NCBI RefSeq assembly: GCF_900198405.1
Contig: NZ_FZMR01000015.1
Coordinates: 1-64,000 of the forward strand
DNA: 64,000 nt
Direction: 5' to 3'
From: Helicobacter cetorum
GTDB taxonomy: Bacteria > Campylobacterota > Campylobacteria > Campylobacterales > Helicobacteraceae
The position numbers and the translations under genes are program-made. Positions within the stretch are counted from its first letter, which is position 1. Each line of letters opens with the position of its first letter. Positions 9,125 through 19,130 of the stretch are shown one piece after another. The notes beneath the pieces were generated by a model. It was not told the origin of the DNA, made no database searches, and saw only the letters and a list, made by a program, of their open reading frames with translations.

Positions 9125-10669
9125 TTATTGTAAAAGTCTTAAAACATTTTGTTGCACCGCATTAGCTTGTGCCATAGCAAAGCTTCCGCTTTGTGCCAAA
9201 ATATTGTATTTAGAAAAGCTTGCACTCTCTTCAGCAAAGTCTACATCTCTAATTTGAGATTCAGCCGCTTTAACATTGACTTGAGTTACAGAAATGTTAT
9301 TAATGGTTGTTACTAATTCCATTTGCACTGAACCCATATCGGAGCGGATTTTATCTAATTGAATGCGAGCAGAATCTGCCATATCCATAACAATCATCGC
9401 ACCTTTAAGGCTTGTTACACCAGCCCCTATGCCATCAGAGTTTGTTTCAGCTTGAGCTCCATTAGCGTTCGCACCAGCTGCTGAGGCTACATTGGCATCA
9501 AATACGCCTCTAACCGCCCTTAAATTCACGGTGTATTCTGCCACCCCTTGAGCTGAATGCAAGCCCACATGGCTAAAATTCACCCCACTCACAATAATAT
9601 CTCTAGCATCCGTTCTTGTAAGAGTTAAGCGTCCAATAACGGCGTGATTATACCCAGAAATCCCCGCAAAACTACCCCCTCCAAAGACTTGACCGGTCGC
9701 ACTATTAGTATGCACAGAGATTGCACGCCCATCAATAGAGCGTAAATTGATGCGCCCTGCAATATCTAAGCTCGCCTCTACGCCGGTGCGCTCTTTGACA
9801 GAGTTAATCGCATTAGTCAAACGCCCATCAGCATCGTTTTTACGCACATCATTAACCGTTCCAATTTCAACGCCATTAATCATTAAGCCCTTAACGGTCC
9901 CTGATTGCACGGGTGTGCCACCGGTTGCCATGACATTATAAGAGGCTCTAACCCCTAGAGTGTTAGAAAAGCGATTGATAATCTCACTTAAGGCTCCAAC
10001 CCCAGTGCCTGCACTTGTAGAAATACGCACAGTTTCAATTTTAAAATCATTCACGCCATTAGTTTGCTTGAAGTTCAAGCCCACTTCAGTCAAGTTTGAC
10101 CCAGCAGCACTAGCCAACATGCCATCGCCATCATAAGAAGAAGTTTCTATACGCACATGACCGATTTTATCAGAGCTAGTTGAACCAATAGAAGCCTTAA
10201 CGGTTGTATTAGAATACGCACCAATTTGAAACTCTTTATTAGAGAAACTTCCTGAAAGCATTTGTTGCCCATTAAAGCTTGTAGTATTAGCGATATTGTC
10301 TAATTCTTCTAATAATCTTTGAATATCGCTTTGTAACGCTCTTCTACTTTCTAAAGTCTGCCCATCTTGAGCAGCTTGAACCGCTTTAGTCTTAATAGTA
10401 TCTAAGATTTTGATTTGCTCATCCATCGCTTTATCAGCAGTCTGCACCATACCAATGGCATCATTAGCGTTACGAATCGCTTGACCTAAATTCGCACTTT
10501 GACTTCTTAGGCTATCTGCAATCGCCATTCCACTAGCGTCATCAGCGGCTTTATTGATTCTAAGCCCTGAGCTTAACTTTTCAAGCGAACTTGAAAGGTC
10601 TCTATTGTTTTGAACCCCTACCGCATGAGAAGTTAAAGCGGCGATATTGGTATTAATCCTAAAACTCAT
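9125..10669 (-). CDS. flaB: Flagellin B (minor flagellin, hook-proximal filament)
   Basis: 514 aa from the second ATG ([12 protein letters not shown]). This start has AAGGA eight bases upstream, while the ATG nine bases earlier has none. N-terminal ([20 protein letters not shown]) and C-terminal (NVLRLLQ) flagellin helices flank a variable surface region at about 170-400. The sequence is FlaB type, not FlaA: FlaA would begin MAFQVNTN. FlaB forms the filament part near the hook. A sigma-54 promoter lies 37 bp upstream, as known for H. pylori flaB. Its place beside topA repeats the HP0115-HP0116 order. Confidence 0.97.
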   Translation of the reverse strand: MSFRINTNIAALTSHAVGVQNNRDLSSSLEKLSSGLRINKAADDASGMAIADSLRSQSANLGQAIRNANDAIGMVQTADKAMDEQIKILDTIKTKAVQAAQDGQTLESRRALQSDIQRLLEELDNIANTTSFNGQQMLSGSFSNKEFQIGAYSNTTVKASIGSTSSDKIGHVRIETSSYDGDGMLASAAGSNLTEVGLNFKQTNGVNDFKIETVRISTSAGTGVGALSEIINRFSNTLGVRASYNVMATGGTPVQSGTVKGLMINGVEIGTVNDVRKNDADGRLTNAINSVKERTGVEASLDIAGRINLRSIDGRAISVHTNSATGQVFGGGSFAGISGYNHAVIGRLTLTRTDARDIIVSGVNFSHVGLHSAQGVAEYTVNLRAVRGVFDANVASAAGANANGAQAETNSDGIGAGVTSLKGAMIVMDMADSARIQLDKIRSDMGSVQMELVTTINNISVTQVNVKAAESQIRDVDFAEESASFSKYNILAQSGSFAMAQANAVQQNVLRLLQ

Positions 10670-10705
10670 GTTTTGCATCCTTTGCGTTATGATTTATGGA
10701 GTAGT

Positions 10706-10723
10706 AAGCAAAGGGTGTTCCAA
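10706..10723 (-). promoter_or_regulatory. Sigma-54 promoter of flaB
   Basis: On the minus strand TTGGAACACCCTTTGCTT. GG and GC are ten bases apart, the -24/-12 spacing of RpoN promoters. H. pylori flaB is known to be RpoN/FlgR dependent. Confidence 0.85.
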
Positions 10724-10844
10724 TTTTTATAACCGCATTAAATAGCTTAAAAATAAAACAAGTTTTTGTTTTACTCAAAATTATGTGATAAAATCAGCCA
10801 TATTTATTTAGGTATACACAAACTTTAATCAAAAAGGGTGCTCA

Positions 10845-13049
10845 ATGAAACATCTCATTATTGTAGAATCCCCCGCAAAAGCCAAAACCATAAAGAATTT
10901 TTTAGACAAAAATTATGAAGTCATCGCTTCTAAAGGGCATGTGAGAGATTTATCCAAATTTGCTCTAGGAATCAAAATTGATGAAAAAGGCTTTACCCCT
11001 AATTACATCGTGGATAAAGACCATAAAGAGCTTGTCAAACACATTATAGAGCTTTCCAAGAAAGCAACAGCCACTTATATCGCCACCGATGAAGATAGAG
11101 AAGGTGAAGCCATAGGCTATCATATAGCCTGTTTAATCGGAGGCGAATTAGAGAGTTATCCTAGAATTGTCTTTCATGAAATTACTAAAAATGCGATTTT
11201 AAACGCCCTAAAAACCCCACGTCAAATTGATATGGATAAAGTTAATGCCCAACAAGCCAGACGCCTTTTAGATAGAATCGTAGGCTTTAAACTCAGCTCA
11301 TTGATTGCATCAAAAATTAGCAAGGGTTTGAGTGCTGGAAGAGTTCAAAGTGCAGCCTTAAAGCTTGTGATTGACAGAGAGAGAGAAATTAATGCCTTTA
11401 AGCCTTTAACCTATTTTACGCTAGACGCTTTGTTTGAGTCTAATTTGGAAGCCCAGCTTATTAGCTATAAGGGCAAGAAACTCAAAGCCCAAGAACTCAC
11501 AGACAAAGAGCAAGCCAAAGAAATTAAAAACGAACTAGAAAAAGAAAATTATATTATTTCTAGCATTGTTAAAAAACCTAAAAAATCTTCTACCCCACCC
11601 CCCTTTATGACTTCTACTTTACAACAAAGTGCCTCAAGCCTTTTAGGCTTTTCGCCTACAAGAACGATGAGTATCGCTCAAAAACTCTATGAAGGTGTAG
11701 CAACCCCACAAGGTGTTATGGGTGTGATTACTTATATGAGAACCGATAGCTTAAACATCGCTAAAGAAGCTTTAGAAGAGGCTAGAGCTAAAATTCTCAA
11801 AGACTATGGCAAGGACTACTTACCTTCTAAAGCCAAAGTCTATACGAGCAAAAATAAAAGCGCTCAAGAAGCCCATGAGGCGATTAGACCCACTTGTATT
11901 TCCTTAGAACCAAACGCCTTAAAAGACTATCTCAAACCCGAAGAATTAAAGCTCTATACGCTCATTTACAAACGCTTTTTAGCCTCTCAAATGCAAGATG
12001 CAGAGTTTGAAAGCCAAAGCGTAGTTTTAACTTGTGAAAAAGGCGAGTTTAAGGCTAATGGCAGAAAGCTCCTTTTTGATGGCTATTATAAAATCTTAGG
12101 CAATGACGATAAGGACAAATTGCTCCCTAATTTAAAAGAAAATGACCCTATTAAATTAGAAAAATTAGACAACAACACGCATGTTACAGAACCGCCTGCT
12201 CGCTATTCAGAAGCGAGTTTAATTAAGGTTTTAGAAAGCTTAGGCATAGGTAGACCTAGCACTTATGCACCTACCATTGCACTTTTGCAGAATAGAGATT
12301 ACATCAAAGTAGAAAAAAAACAAATCAGTGCTTTAGAAAGTGCGTTTAAAGTGATAGAAATTTTAGAAAAGCATTTTGAAGAAATCGTGGATTCAAAATT
12401 CAGCGCCTCTTTAGAAGATGAATTAGACAGTATCGCTCAAAGTAAAGCCGATTACCAACAAGTTTTAAAAGAGTTTTACTACCCCTTTATGGATAAAATT
12501 GAAGCCGGAAAAAAGAACATCATCTCGCAAAAAGTGCATGAGAAAACCGGCGAATTTTGTCCCAAATGCAAAGCAGAATTAGTCAAAAAGAGCAGTCGCT
12601 ATGGAGAATTTGTCGCTTGTAGTGCCTATCCTAAATGCAAATATATTAAGCAAGAAGAAAAAGCAAGCGATGAAACCCCTAATGAAACATGCGAAAAATG
12701 CGGGGGGGAAATGGTGCAAAAATTTGGCAGAAACGGAGTGTTTTTAGCTTGTAACAACTACCCTGAATGCAAAAACACCAAGTCTTTAAAAAATGCCCCT
12801 AATACTCAAGAAGTTTTAGAGGGCGTGAAATGTCCTGAATGTGGAGGCGATATTGCCTTAAAGCGTAGTAGAAAAGGCTCATTCTATGGGTGTAATAATT
12901 ACCCTAAATGCAACTTTTTATCCAACCATAAACCCATAAACAAGCGTTGTGAAAAATGCCATTACTTAATGAGCGAAAGGGTCTATCGCAAAAAGAATGC
13001 CCATGAATGCATCAAATGTAAAGAACGAGTGTTTTTAGAAGAAGAATAA
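10845..13049 (+). CDS. topA: DNA topoisomerase I
   Basis: 734 aa type IA topoisomerase, which relaxes negative supercoils. TOPRIM motifs ESPAKAKTI (9-17) and DEDREGEA (about 84-91) bind the metal. The active tyrosine lies in GVITYMRTDS near residue 298. Four C-terminal Cys4 zinc ribbons follow (CPKCKAEL, CEKCGGEM, CPECGGDI, CEKCHYLM). Start ATG with AAGGG eight bases upstream. It is divergent from flaB and its stop overlaps the next ATG by one base, so the two are co-translated. A G7 run at about 12703 lies in the zinc-finger part but the frame is intact. Confidence 0.97.
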   Translation: MKHLIIVESPAKAKTIKNFLDKNYEVIASKGHVRDLSKFALGIKIDEKGFTPNYIVDKDHKELVKHIIELSKKATATYIATDEDREGEAIGYHIACLIGGELESYPRIVFHEITKNAILNALKTPRQIDMDKVNAQQARRLLDRIVGFKLSSLIASKISKGLSAGRVQSAALKLVIDREREINAFKPLTYFTLDALFESNLEAQLISYKGKKLKAQELTDKEQAKEIKNELEKENYIISSIVKKPKKSSTPPPFMTSTLQQSASSLLGFSPTRTMSIAQKLYEGVATPQGVMGVITYMRTDSLNIAKEALEEARAKILKDYGKDYLPSKAKVYTSKNKSAQEAHEAIRPTCISLEPNALKDYLKPEELKLYTLIYKRFLASQMQDAEFESQSVVLTCEKGEFKANGRKLLFDGYYKILGNDDKDKLLPNLKENDPIKLEKLDNNTHVTEPPARYSEASLIKVLESLGIGRPSTYAPTIALLQNRDYIKVEKKQISALESAFKVIEILEKHFEEIVDSKFSASLEDELDSIAQSKADYQQVLKEFYYPFMDKIEAGKKNIISQKVHEKTGEFCPKCKAELVKKSSRYGEFVACSAYPKCKYIKQEEKASDETPNETCEKCGGEMVQKFGRNGVFLACNNYPECKNTKSLKNAPNTQEVLEGVKCPECGGDIALKRSRKGSFYGCNNYPKCNFLSNHKPINKRCEKCHYLMSERVYRKKNAHECIKCKERVFLEEE

Positions 13050-13978
13050 TGGCTAAAGAGATTTACCCCATAGTCTTTGGGCCTGTGCTATCTAGGCGTT
13101 TTGGAAAGTCTTTAGGCATAGATTTATCGCCCCTTAAAAAACAATGCAACTATAATTGTATTTATTGTGAATTAGGTAAGGCTAAAACTATGCAGAGTAT
13201 GGAAGAAGTGTTAGAAGCTGAAACCTTAATCAACGCCACTAAAAACGCCCTAAAAAATCTCACCACCCCCATTGATGTTTTAACCATTACCGCTAATGGC
13301 GAACCGACTTTATACCCCCATTTGCTAGAATTTATCCAAAATATCAAGCCTTTTTTAAAGGGCATAAAAACGCTTATTTTAAGCAATGGCTCCTTATTCT
13401 ATAAGACTAAAGTGCAACAAGCCTTGAAGGAATTTGACATCGTAAAATTTTCAATAGATGCCATAGATTTAAAAGCCTTTAAAAGAGTGGATAAACCCCA
13501 TAATCACGATATTAATCTTATCTTACAAGGCATTTTTGATTTTTCTCAAATCTATCAGGGGCAACTTGTAGCGGAAGTTTTGCTAATTAAAGGCGTAAAT
13601 GATAGCTTACATAATCTCAAACTTATCGCTGAATTTTTAAGAAAAATTAATGTGGCTAGAGTGGATTTAAGCACCATAGACAGGCCATCAAGCTTTAATG
13701 CTCCTAAGTTAAGTGAAAGCGAATTATTAGAATGCTCTCTAGTTTTTGAAGGGCTTTGTGTGAGCCTGCCTAAACGCACCATAACCCCTTATGAAAAGCC
13801 CCTAGCCTACAAAGAGCACGATTTGCTTTCTTTCATCAAACGCCGACCCTTAAGCACAGAAGAAGTCCCCCTATTATTAGATAATCAAACGCTTAATTAT
13901 CTTCAAAACTTGCTAGAAAATAAGCAAATCCAAATTAAGAAAGTCGGCTCGCTAGAATTTTACTGCACTCAAAAATAA
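13049..13978 (+). CDS. Radical SAM protein (HP0117-like)
   Basis: 309 aa. The 4Fe-4S/SAM motif C-x3-C-x2-C is seen as CNYNCIYC (about 33-40), followed by ITANGEPTLYP, the GEPT-type second motif. It belongs to the COG0731 group of Fe-S oxidoreductases, some of which modify tRNA wybutosine; the substrate here is unknown. Translationally coupled to topA as in H. pylori. Confidence 0.85.
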   Translation: MAKEIYPIVFGPVLSRRFGKSLGIDLSPLKKQCNYNCIYCELGKAKTMQSMEEVLEAETLINATKNALKNLTTPIDVLTITANGEPTLYPHLLEFIQNIKPFLKGIKTLILSNGSLFYKTKVQQALKEFDIVKFSIDAIDLKAFKRVDKPHNHDINLILQGIFDFSQIYQGQLVAEVLLIKGVNDSLHNLKLIAEFLRKINVARVDLSTIDRPSSFNAPKLSESELLECSLVFEGLCVSLPKRTITPYEKPLAYKEHDLLSFIKRRPLSTEEVPLLLDNQTLNYLQNLLENKQIQIKKVGSLEFYCTQK

Positions 13979-14203
13979 AGTTTCTTGAAAACTCTTTGCT
14001 TGCCTTTGCAAATAAAATAGGGATTGAGACAAAGAATAAATTTTCTTTACCCTCTCTTTTAAAAACGAAGTTAAGAAGCAATTAAAATAGATTTTTTACC
14101 CTATTCTACCCATTTTTAATTGTCTTCCTATTTATTAAAATTTTCTGTTTTTATAAGACAATAATCCAAACCAATTAAAATGTTTTCAATTCATAATCAC
14201 ACT

Positions 14204-16798
14204 TTAAAAATTCACCACATAGTTAAAATATAACTTGATGTTATTCTTATAGATAGTGGATTCTTCAAAGCCATTGTAATTGCTTCTAAAGTAGTAATTC
14301 ACTACCAAAGGAATCTTTAATCCTAGTTCAATACCGCTATGCTTAGAGAAATTACTTCTAAAGCCTACCACTAAAGGAATTTGAAAATAGCTTGTATTCA
14401 TACTAGCGCTTCCTCCTAGTGCTTTAATCGCCTCCATTTGAGAATGCCAAGCAGATTGCCCTTGATTAACCCAAGTAGAGCCTAAGAGTTCTGTTCCTAG
14501 CAAGATACCTGCAGTATGAATGCTATCTTGGCTTTCAAAGAAGTTATAGAGAATATCAAAGCCTGCACCATAAGTGTGGTTATTAGCTTCGCCTACACCT
14601 AATCCTGCTCCAGCTCTATTAGTAGTATGTCCTAAGTTAGATTGCATGTAAGCATAAGTAGCATAAGTTCTCACACCCCAATGCTTTTTCTTGCCAAAGA
14701 ACCACTTATAACCCAACTGCACATCTACACCATAGGCAGAGCCTGTTACGCTTTGGGTATGAGTAGCAGGTAGAGTGATAGTAGGCACAATGTTGTTTTG
14801 AGCGGCTACGGCTATGACATTGTTTTGAACCTGCTTAATACTAGTAATAGCATTATTGACTACTTTTTGAGCGTTTTGTAAATCAATGAGCTTTTCTTCA
14901 TTTTGTCCTAAGATTGTGGTTATGTCTTGAACTAAAGCGATACTTGTTAGACCCTCTTGTGCTTTTTGTGCTGCAATAGTCTCTTTTAAATTTTCAATAT
15001 CAGTGTTTAGAGCGTTGTCTAAATGGTCTAAAGCATTGAGAGTGTTAGAAATATCAGTGCTTAAGGAATTAACATTCACTTGAGATTGTTTCATTGCATT
15101 AGTAATACTATCTAAAGAAGCAACCACGCCACTAACACTAGAAGTAAGAGTGTGAGAAATATCGCTTAATCCACTTAAAGCAGTGCTTAAGCTATTCATA
15201 TTATTAAGAGTGTCTTGCAAAAGATTTTTAGTGCCATTAACTTGAGTGTTTTGAATACCGCTCTTAGGTTGTAATTCAATGTGTGTGGTGCCTATAGCAA
15301 CTTTAATTGGGGTGTTATTAGGGCTTCCACCTTTGCTATCTGGTGTTGGTGTGCCACCATTACTAGCTGTGTGGTCTGGTTTGTCTCCACTTGGATTGCT
15401 TTGACCTCCAGTGCCCCCTGTTACTTTAGCGCTTTTTTTTGTAGGGTTAGGGATTTCTTCTACGCTAATAGAGTTATTAGTAAAAGTTTCTTTTAAAGTA
15501 ATATCTTTGCCATTAACATTATCATAAGTAACATCATAAACACCGCTTGAAGAAGATTTATCTAAAGTCCCTGCAACTCCGTCTACTTTAATCAAATCAT
15601 ATTGTTTGTTAGCATCACTACCATAATTGATTGTGCCTGTGGTATTGATAATATTATAAGTAGTATTGTTACTAAAGCTATAGCCTAAATTTAAAGCGCT
15701 ATTTGAACTAAAAGTAATATTGTCTGTATTCTTATTATTAGTATTTGCACTAGAAAAAGGCGAATCGCTAGAATTTAAATTATCTGTGCCACTAATTGTA
15801 ATGGTGCCATTATAAAAATCATAACTCCCATTGCCACTAAAAGTAGTGTTCTTAAAGTCTATGTTTAAAGTAGTTTTAGGGATTTTATTGGCTTTATCTT
15901 CACCAAATTGAATGCCCGCTGTAGCATTTCCACTATTAGGCTCTTGAACTGATGTTGGAACCAAAACTTGATTATTGAAAGTTGCATTCGTGAAATCAAG
16001 GGTTGTTTTAGTCTTATTATCTTGATTGGCAAAAGTCATAAACCCATGAGCTTTATTGTTAAAACTAGTGTCATTGAATGTGCTTGTAGTATCTACACTT
16101 GATTTACCAAGCAAAAATGAAATCTGGGAATTACTATTGTTATTAAAAATTACATTATCACTTACTTGCATGTTATTTGCGTTAATAACCATAGAACCAT
16201 AATCTTGAATGCTAATGGTTGAATTTGTAATTGTGGTTTCATCTTGACTGCTCAAGCTAACAATGGAATCATTATTTGTTATATTTGCGTTATCAATATT
16301 CAAAGAATTGCTTGTGGTTTGAAAAAGCATTACGCTACTGCTTAAATTAGCTGTACTATTAAGGCTTAAACTATTTTTTAGAATAACCTTATTAGCCTCA
16401 ATCGTTATACCTGTTTCATCATTAGCGTTTTTGCTTGGCGATAAAAAGCTATCGTTGCTTAGGCTAATATTGTTGTTCCCCACATTAATATCATAAACAA
16501 CATTGTTAGGAAAACTCATAATCAAATCATTTAAGGTGTAATTTTTAGGATTGCTTGGAATGGTGCCATTTGGATTATAGTTTTTATCAACACTAGAGCC
16601 TAAAATATTTATATTTTGAGCAACATTAATAAGGTGGTTATCTTTTAAGGCTTTTGCAATATTAGTGCTACCATTTAAAATTAAAGTGCCATTGCTATAA
16701 GTAGGAGTATTTATAGCCAACACCTCCCCACCTAAAAGCATGCTTAAGACTAATGAAGTTTTTAAGAACTTATTTTTAAAGATTGGCTTGTTTTTCAT
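14204..16798 (-). CDS. Large surface protein: VacA-like passenger plus Hop-type C-terminal barrel (locus 2)
   Basis: 864 aa. Signal peptide MKNKPIFKNKFLKTSL then VLSMLLGGEVLA (about 1-28). Residues 30-440 are Asn/Thr/Ser-rich beta-helix-like; the part around GTINYG and DITLKETFTNNSISV is shared with the giant protein at 1-5085. A Gly/Pro/Ser linker spans about 456-499 and a helical segment about 520-660. From about 665 comes a Hop-type barrel, with TYATYAYMQSN, IHTAGILLGTELL, SGIELGLKIPLVV and terminal LYFNYVVNF ending in Phe as BAM substrates do. I count seven strands. The small gene 24 bp upstream could supply the eighth. The last 225 bp match the 38072-41470 gene almost perfectly. RBS AAGGAAAG. 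Confidence 0.8.
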   Translation of the reverse strand: MKNKPIFKNKFLKTSLVLSMLLGGEVLAINTPTYSNGTLILNGSTNIAKALKDNHLINVAQNINILGSSVDKNYNPNGTIPSNPKNYTLNDLIMSFPNNVVYDINVGNNNISLSNDSFLSPSKNANDETGITIEANKVILKNSLSLNSTANLSSSVMLFQTTSNSLNIDNANITNNDSIVSLSSQDETTITNSTISIQDYGSMVINANNMQVSDNVIFNNNSNSQISFLLGKSSVDTTSTFNDTSFNNKAHGFMTFANQDNKTKTTLDFTNATFNNQVLVPTSVQEPNSGNATAGIQFGEDKANKIPKTTLNIDFKNTTFSGNGSYDFYNGTITISGTDNLNSSDSPFSSANTNNKNTDNITFSSNSALNLGYSFSNNTTYNIINTTGTINYGSDANKQYDLIKVDGVAGTLDKSSSSGVYDVTYDNVNGKDITLKETFTNNSISVEEIPNPTKKSAKVTGGTGGQSNPSGDKPDHTASNGGTPTPDSKGGSPNNTPIKVAIGTTHIELQPKSGIQNTQVNGTKNLLQDTLNNMNSLSTALSGLSDISHTLTSSVSGVVASLDSITNAMKQSQVNVNSLSTDISNTLNALDHLDNALNTDIENLKETIAAQKAQEGLTSIALVQDITTILGQNEEKLIDLQNAQKVVNNAITSIKQVQNNVIAVAAQNNIVPTITLPATHTQSVTGSAYGVDVQLGYKWFFGKKKHWGVRTYATYAYMQSNLGHTTNRAGAGLGVGEANNHTYGAGFDILYNFFESQDSIHTAGILLGTELLGSTWVNQGQSAWHSQMEAIKALGGSASMNTSYFQIPLVVGFRSNFSKHSGIELGLKIPLVVNYYFRSNYNGFEESTIYKNNIKLYFNYVVNF

Positions 16799-16822
16799 TT
16801 TACTTTCCTTTCTTTCTCTTCA

Positions 16823-17077
16823 TTATTTATCATTGCCAAAGACATTACTCTTTACAAAAGCACTACTAGGCTTTTTAGTATCGCTTTGAGAACTATTGCC
16901 AAAAGCTGAAGAATTGATTTCAGCGTTTTTGTTATAACCGCTCTTGCTAGGAGTTTTAGTAGTGTTGGTATAGCTTTGATTAGCCCATTGAAACCCTACT
17001 TCACCATAAGCACCGCTACTTTCAGAATATAAAACACTCAATGCACCCATAAGGGCTATACATAAAATCTTTTTCAT
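16823..17077 (-). CDS. Small secreted Hop N-terminal-strand-like protein (locus 2)
   Basis: 84 aa with signal peptide MKKILCIALMGALSVLYS. The mature part begins SSGAYGEVGFQWANQSYTN, which resembles the first strand of Hop proteins (H. pylori BabA type DGFYTSVGYQIGEA). A polar tail (SGYNKNAEINSSAFG, then SNVFGNDK) follows. The partner at locus 3 (41499-41792) keeps the same core, so the protein is under selection rather than a stray fragment. It is the first gene of a two-gene unit, with the large barrel protein 24 bp downstream and in the same frame, separated by TAA-TGA. A barrel-completing role is inference. RBS AAAAGGA. Confidence 0.7.
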   Translation of the reverse strand: MKKILCIALMGALSVLYSESSGAYGEVGFQWANQSYTNTTKTPSKSGYNKNAEINSSAFGNSSQSDTKKPSSAFVKSNVFGNDK

Positions 17078-17157
17078 AAAAAATCCTTTTAAAAAATATT
17101 AAAAACTAAATAAAACTAGAAACTAAAAAATAAAGAAATTTTAAGAATGAGAAAAAA

Positions 17158-17163
17158 TTTTAT
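17158..17163 (-). promoter_or_regulatory. Candidate -10 box of locus 2
   Basis: TATAAA on the minus strand, about 81 bp before the small gene and about 44 bp after the CT tract. Spacing to the tract is the same as at locus 1, which would put the tract in the zone upstream of the -35 box where tract length can tune a promoter, as reported for the T-tract of H. pylori sabA. Confidence 0.4.
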
Positions 17164-17205
17164 ATAGGAGGGTTTGGGGTATTGGGTGTTGTTAGGGTAT
17201 AGCTA

Positions 17206-17262
17206 TTAGAGAGAGAGAGAGAGAGAGTTGGAATTTTTGAGATTAATAATCATTTCTTTCAC
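17206..17262 (-). CDS. Leader ORF ending at CT tract, locus 2
   Basis: A possible 18-codon peptide from a GTG behind AAGGC (VKEMIINLKNSNSLSLSL), or shorter from the internal ATG. It stops at TAA-TAG exactly after the CT tract, as at locus 1. The upstream part found at loci 1 and 3 (MQxNECK) is missing here. Translation is unproven. Confidence 0.3.
   Translation of the reverse strand: MKEMIINLKNSNSLSLSL
17208..17227 (-). repeat. (CT)10 dinucleotide tract, locus 2
   Basis: Ten AG units on the plus strand, 130 bp before the small secreted gene and next to the shared 27-bp box. Likely prone to slipped-strand length change. Confidence 0.9.
17230..17256 (-). promoter_or_regulatory. Shared 27-bp leader box, copy 2
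   Basis: Identical to 6773-6799 and 42122-42148. The Fur-like stretch is at 17244-17258 (11 of 14 consensus positions). Confidence 0.55.
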
Positions 17263-17548
17263 GCTATTGCCTTTTTTTGATTTTACTATAACTGAATTAT
17301 TGGGAATTAAAAAAACGACAGAATGATAGCATGTATTTCTTAAAGACCATTGAATATAGAAATTGTTTTACAAGATTAGAATAAGAATTAAATTGCAATC
17401 TAATGTTTTAATATAAGCTATTGTAAGATCAGAATATTGGATAAAAATTAAATTTTCATTGCAAATACACTGCCCTAAAATCACCAAATCTCTTGTTGTT
17501 TTGATTAGACATTGCTTTTAAAAAGAGTTGTTAGTATTAAAATTTTCA

Positions 17549-17624
17549 TTTTGTGTTTAAAAGTAGCGTTTTAGCTCTAGTGCAAAAAATGCTAGGCGTT
17601 TCAAAAAAAAGAGCGTTTAACTTT
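17549..17624. repeat. Dispersed 76-bp intergenic repeat, copy 2
   Basis: Matches 7021-7096 with one mismatch (C for T near 17582). Here it ends only seven bases before the gltA -10 box, so it also forms the upstream part of the gltA promoter. Confidence 0.85.
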
Positions 17625-17630
17625 TTGGCT

Positions 17631-17636
17631 TATAAT
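17631..17636 (+). promoter_or_regulatory. Candidate gltA -10 box
   Basis: A perfect TATAAT 57 bp before the gltA start, preceded by GGCT. No good -35 box at 17 bp, which is common for vegetative promoters in this genus. Confidence 0.5.
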
Positions 17637-17693
17637 CACAAGTATTGCATTAAAAAGTGCGAAAGTTTTGAAATGACATAATAAGGAGTCTTA

Positions 17694-18974
17694 ATGTCTA
17701 TTACTTTGATTGATAATGAAAGCAATGAGTGCTACGAGTTTGAAACCATAGCATGCACAAGGGGGCCTAAAGCCATAGATTTTTCTAAGCTATCTGAAAC
17801 AACAGGGCTTTTTTCTTATGACCCCGGATATTCTTCTACGGCGGGGTGTAAATCCACCATTAGTTACATCAATGGTAAAAAAGGCGAATTGTATTATAAA
17901 GGGCATAAAATTGAAGATTTAGTCGCCAAATACAAGTATGTAGATGTCTGCAAGCTATTACTTACTAACGAACTCCCTAAAAGTGCTGATGAATCTTTAG
18001 AGTTTGAACTAGAACTTCGCCATAGAAGTTTTATCCATGAAACTTTATTAAACATGTTTAGCGCATTCCCTACTAATGCTCACCCTATGGCAAAGCTTTC
18101 TAGTGGAGTTTCTATCCTTTCTACTTTGTATTCAGCTCATGGGGATATGAATAATGAAGAAGATTATCAAACTATGGCTAGAAGAATTATTGCTAAAATC
18201 CCTACTCTAGCAGCGATTTGCTATCGTAATGAGGTGGGTGCTCCTATTGTTTATCCTGATATTGCTCGCTCATATGTAGAAAATATCTTATTTATGTTAC
18301 GAGGCTATCCACACAGCCGTTTGAAACACACCACAGAGGGCGAAACAGAGATTTTACCGGTAGAGGTAGAGGCATTTGACAAGATTTTGACCTTGCATGC
18401 TGACCATGGACAAAATGCCTCTTCTACCACGGTAAGAAATGTTGCCAGCACCGGCGTGCATCCTTATGCAGCTATTAGTGCGGGCATTTCGGCCTTATGG
18501 GGGCATTTACACGGCGGAGCGAATGAAAAAGTTCTTTTACAGCTCCATGAAATTGGTGATGTTAAAAATGTAGATAAATACATCGCAAGAGTAAAAGACA
18601 AGAATGATAGCTTTAAGCTCATGGGCTTTGGACATAGAGTGTATAAGAGTTACGACCCAAGGGCTAAAATTTTAAAAGGCTTGAAAGATGAACTCCATAA
18701 TAAAGGCATTAAGATGGACGAACGACTAGGTGAAATCGCTGCTAAAGTAGAAGAGATTGCCTTAAAAGATGAGTATTTCATTGAGAGAAATCTCTATCCT
18801 AATGTGGATTTTTATTCTGGCACTATTTTGACCGCTCTTAAAATTCCGGTGCGTTTCTTTACTCCTGTATTTGTAATCGGCAGAACGGTTGGTTGGTGCG
18901 CTCAACTCTTAGAGCATGTCAAAAACCCTCAAGCTAGAATCACTCGTCCAAGACAAGTGTATGTAGGCGAATAA
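17694..18974 (+). CDS. gltA: Citrate synthase
   Basis: 426 aa type II citrate synthase, which joins acetyl-CoA and oxaloacetate at the entry of the TCA cycle in the cytoplasm. Catalytic regions are visible: [11 protein letters not shown] (first His), [16 protein letters not shown] (second His) and the NVDFYSG region with the Asp; [12 protein letters not shown] closes the fold. Length is normal. Start ATG with AAGGAG seven bases upstream. In H. pylori it is HP0026 with icd after it; here eptA follows, so the neighbourhood is changed. Confidence 0.97.
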   Translation: MSITLIDNESNECYEFETIACTRGPKAIDFSKLSETTGLFSYDPGYSSTAGCKSTISYINGKKGELYYKGHKIEDLVAKYKYVDVCKLLLTNELPKSADESLEFELELRHRSFIHETLLNMFSAFPTNAHPMAKLSSGVSILSTLYSAHGDMNNEEDYQTMARRIIAKIPTLAAICYRNEVGAPIVYPDIARSYVENILFMLRGYPHSRLKHTTEGETEILPVEVEAFDKILTLHADHGQNASSTTVRNVASTGVHPYAAISAGISALWGHLHGGANEKVLLQLHEIGDVKNVDKYIARVKDKNDSFKLMGFGHRVYKSYDPRAKILKGLKDELHNKGIKMDERLGEIAAKVEEIALKDEYFIERNLYPNVDFYSGTILTALKIPVRFFTPVFVIGRTVGWCAQLLEHVKNPQARITRPRQVYVGE

Positions 18975-18996
18975 ACTTTTTCGCTAGAATTTTTTG

Positions 18997-19023
18997 CAAA
19001 GTGTTTCTTTTAGAAACGCTTTG
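18997..19023 (+). terminator. Hairpin after gltA
   Basis: CAAAGTGTTTCT and AGAAACGCTTTG pair in 11 of 12 positions around a three-base loop, 23 bp after the gltA stop. No strong T run follows. Confidence 0.6.
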
Positions 19024-19130
19024 TAGCACTATTTTAGAAAATACAAACAACATTATAAAAATCAAAACAGCTCTAAATACGATACAATCTCACTAAGTAT
19101 TTTGTAAATTTAAGTGAGAATAATATTATT

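Noticed and set aside
9125-10669. Calling the flagellin FlaA
   Set aside because: The N-terminus [12 protein letters not shown], the sigma-54 promoter and the topA neighbour are those of FlaB.
12703-12709. G7 run in topA as a contingency tract
   Set aside because: topA is essential and the frame is intact; a short run by chance in GC-rich codons is enough to explain it.
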